From Planctomycetota bacterium (GTDB taxonomy: Bacteria; Planctomycetota; PUPC01; JACPCR01), in the NCBI GenBank assembly GCA_016179685.1, contig JACPCR010000089.1, forward strand, positions 1-53,475: a stretch of DNA of 53,475 nt, in the 5' to 3' direction. The notes beneath the pieces were generated by a model. It saw nothing but the letters and a program-made list of their open reading frames with translations. It was not told the DNA's origin and did no database searches. The position numbers and the translations under genes are program-made. Shown in pieces: positions 51,862 through 53,475 of the stretch. How positions within the stretch are numbered: the first letter of the stretch is position 1; every line of letters starts with the position of its first letter.

Positions 51862-52128
51862 GATATGCCATCAGTCATGAAGAAAAAACAAACGACTACA
51901 GTCGTACAGAAGTGCGGGTGCAACTGCGAGCTCGATTTCGAGGGGCCCTTCTCTATAATCGTTGCATGGATCGATTCGCGCCTTCTCGGGAAATTCAAGG
52001 AGCCCGGCGGCTTCTCCTGCGACCGGGGTTTGACAGCTCGTCACCAGAACGTCGGGACGGCCCGTGGGAGCGCCTCCCAGCGGGATTCCTCCGGGAGGCA
52101 TCTTGCCGGCACCTTTCGTACTCGGGCT

Positions 52129-53328
52129 ATGAGTCTCCAAAATAGGAAGAAAAAGCCAGCAGGAGGCTGGTGCTCCCAGCAACTTGGCGCCTGCTCGTAT
52201 CATTGGCCGGGAGGGCCAAACCCCAGTCGGCGGCTTCGCCGCCGACTCCTGTCCCCGGCCCTGTTCCTTCTCCTGCCCATCGCACTCCAGGCCGAGCCGG
52301 GCGGCCAGGGGCCGACCGGTTTTCCGCCGATGCAGAGAGCCTCCGGCGGCCTCTCCTGGGTGGATACCCACTGCCACCTCGACGGGCGGATGAAGAAAAT
52401 CGTCGATTACGAGGGCGCGGCCCAGGCCGCCGTCGAGGCCATGGACCAGGTTGGCATCCGGAAGTGCCTGGTCATGCCTCCGCCGATGCCCCCCAACTTT
52501 CCCAACCTCTACGATTGTGATCTTTTCGCCAAGGCCCTGGAGAAGTTTCCGGGCCGATTCGCCTTCCTCGGGGGGGGCGGCAGCCTCAACTCGTTGATCC
52601 ATTCCACGCCCCATCCGGCCAAGGTCACCGAAGCATTGCGGGCCCAATTCGAGAAAAAGGCCGAATCCATCCTCGCCCAGGGGGCAGTCGGATTCGGCGA
52701 GATGACAGCCCTCCACCTCTCCCACTTCGCTACCCATCCGTTCGAATCCGTCTCGCCCGATCACCCCCTCTTTCTTCTCCTCGCCGATATCGCCGCCCGG
52801 CATGAAGTCGTCATCGACTTCCACATGGACGCCGTGGTCCAAGACGTGGCCCTGCCGGAGGGCTTCTCGTCTCCTCCGAATTCGAAGACGTTATCCGCTA
52901 ACGTGGCCGCCTTCGAGCGCCTCCTCGAGCACAACCCCAAGGCCCGCATCGTCTGGGCTCACCTGGGCTCCGATTTCATCGGGGACTGGACCCTCGGCCT
53001 CACCCGTTCCCTTCTCGAAAAGCATCCCAACCTTTACATGAGCGTCCGCCTCATCAGCCCTCCGGGCCTCGTCGAGGAAAACTGGCCCCTGACCCCGAAT
53101 CGCTCAGTCAAGGCCGAATGGATGGAAGTTTTCAAGGCTTTTCCCGACCGTTTCCTCCTTGGTTCCGACACCTTCTATGCCTCGCCCAAGATTCAGCTTC
53201 CGTGGAAACGCCCGCCGGCCATGATGTCCCTCATGCCCCTCCGCATGCTGCTCAACCGCATGCCGGCGGACCTGGCCCGCAAGATCGCGTACCAAAACGC
53301 CGCACGCCTTTATCGCCTCCAAGACTGA
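52129..53328 (+). CDS. Amidohydrolase-superfamily protein, probably exported
   Basis: 399 residues from the ATG at 52129; the next in-frame ATG (52330) would leave the enzyme domain only. In the longer form a basic stretch (RRLRRRLL) and a hydrophobic run (SPALFLLLPIALQA) make a signal peptide, although its n-region is unusually long and is encoded partly by the hairpin at 52225-52247. The enzyme domain begins WVDTHCHLDGRM with the HxH metal site, followed by AVGFGEMTALHLSH, VVIDFHMDAV, IVWAHLGSDF and LLGSDTFY. The fold is a TIM-barrel amidohydrolase. The substrate cannot be read. The start is the least certain part of this call. Confidence 0.72.
   Translation: MSLQNRKKKPAGGWCSQQLGACSYHWPGGPNPSRRLRRRLLSPALFLLLPIALQAEPGGQGPTGFPPMQRASGGLSWVDTHCHLDGRMKKIVDYEGAAQAAVEAMDQVGIRKCLVMPPPMPPNFPNLYDCDLFAKALEKFPGRFAFLGGGGSLNSLIHSTPHPAKVTEALRAQFEKKAESILAQGAVGFGEMTALHLSHFATHPFESVSPDHPLFLLLADIAARHEVVIDFHMDAVVQDVALPEGFSSPPNSKTLSANVAAFERLLEHNPKARIVWAHLGSDFIGDWTLGLTRSLLEKHPNLYMSVRLISPPGLVEENWPLTPNRSVKAEWMEVFKAFPDRFLLGSDTFYASPKIQLPWKRPPAMMSLMPLRMLLNRMPADLARKIAYQNAARLYRLQD
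52225..52247. repeat. TTC-triloop hairpin inside a signal-peptide region
   Basis: Perfect 10-bp arms 52225-52234 and 52238-52247 closed by TTC; the minus strand reads GCGAAGC at the centre. It falls in the codons just before the hydrophobic core of the predicted signal peptide of the amidohydrolase. Confidence 0.75.
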
Positions 53329-53346
53329 TGCCAAAGAGCTTAAGGC

Positions 53347-53380
53347 GGGTAATACCCACAACCCCATAGGAAGGGGTTGT
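53347..53380. repeat. Two short hairpins after the last gene
   Basis: GGGTA/TACCC (53347-53357) is followed by ACAACCCC (53358-53365) paired with GGGGTTGT (53373-53380). They lie 18 bases after the amidohydrolase stop and may mark the transcript end, but no T-tract follows. The remaining sequence to the end of the window shows no gene. Confidence 0.5.
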
Positions 53381-53475
53381 CACCGTCGGTCGGGCGTGTA
53401 CCAGTTATCCGGTGGGAAGCGGCCACCTGGGTTATTTGATTTTCTATATCATTCGGAACCGGGAATTCAAAGATT

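Noticed and set aside
53347..53380. Intrinsic terminator after the last gene
   Set aside because: Stable stems are present, but no run of T follows either one.

Overview
The window is about 53 kb of GC-rich, gene-dense bacterial chromosome, with 36 protein genes, no rRNA or tRNA and no CRISPR array. The content suggests a diderm of the Planctomycetota/PVC type or a nearby candidate phylum. The reasons are a formylglycine-generating-enzyme-like domain protein, a Ser/Thr kinase-like protein with a GspE-N-like front end, HEAT and TPR proteins, large secreted carbohydrate-active-type proteins, a YfhO-type membrane protein, a family 9 (heptosyltransferase-like) glycosyltransferase and several SPFH proteins. 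This assignment is inference from gene families and was not checked against any database. Housekeeping genes are few and are all biosynthetic: citramalate synthase, aspartate-semialdehyde dehydrogenase and chorismate synthase.

Layout. 1-716 is a gene-free block of inverted repeats. 717-2760 holds two exported proteins (an alpha/alpha-toroid-like protein and a FGE-sulfatase-domain protein). 2989-6576 (minus) holds an amidohydrolase and a membrane kinase-like protein with a degenerate active site. 6722-12099 holds a zinc alcohol dehydrogenase, then a signal-peptidase-like protein that has lost both catalytic residues, a TPR membrane protein, a zinc-ribbon membrane protein and a heptosyltransferase-like enzyme. 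12247-18596 is a four-gene electron-transfer operon. 18742-22070 (minus) holds an oxidoreductase and a YfhO-like protein. 22262-27590 holds a HEAT-repeat protein and a 1219-residue secreted protein. 27814-38778 holds a zinc-ribbon membrane protein, cimA, asd, a pentapeptide-repeat protein, a heparinase-like lipoprotein, aroC and a methyltransferase. 39170-50488 is an eight-gene membrane operon. 50666-51297 is a HigB/HigA-type toxin-antitoxin pair, followed by a small membrane protein and a second, probably exported, amidohydrolase.

Two gene clusters are the best candidates for undescribed systems. The first (12247-18596) joins a fused NuoE-NuoF flavoprotein, a NuoG/HoxU-type iron-sulfur protein that carries two cyclic-nucleotide-binding domains in its middle and a four-cluster ferredoxin at its end, a membrane protein with two H-x13-H helices (diheme cytochrome b pattern) and a decaheme cytochrome c. 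It reads as an electron wire between NAD(H) and the cell envelope, sensed or gated by a cyclic nucleotide. The second (39170-50488) puts an ABC-2 permease, three SPFH/HflKC-type proteins (one with an acidic-His loop), a P1B-like metal ATPase with a CPG motif, an ABC ATPase with a repeat-bearing tail, a second permease and a membrane-anchored helical protein in one tightly coupled operon behind a near-consensus promoter.

The non-coding DNA is full of structure. There are long near-perfect hairpins with different stems but related apical sequence (93-136, 7764-7811, 38912-38962, 39035-39082), a set of small hairpins closed by a GAA/TTC triloop in a GCGAAGC context, a 36-bp dispersed repeat, and low-complexity GGACTCA/CAGTGAG tracts.
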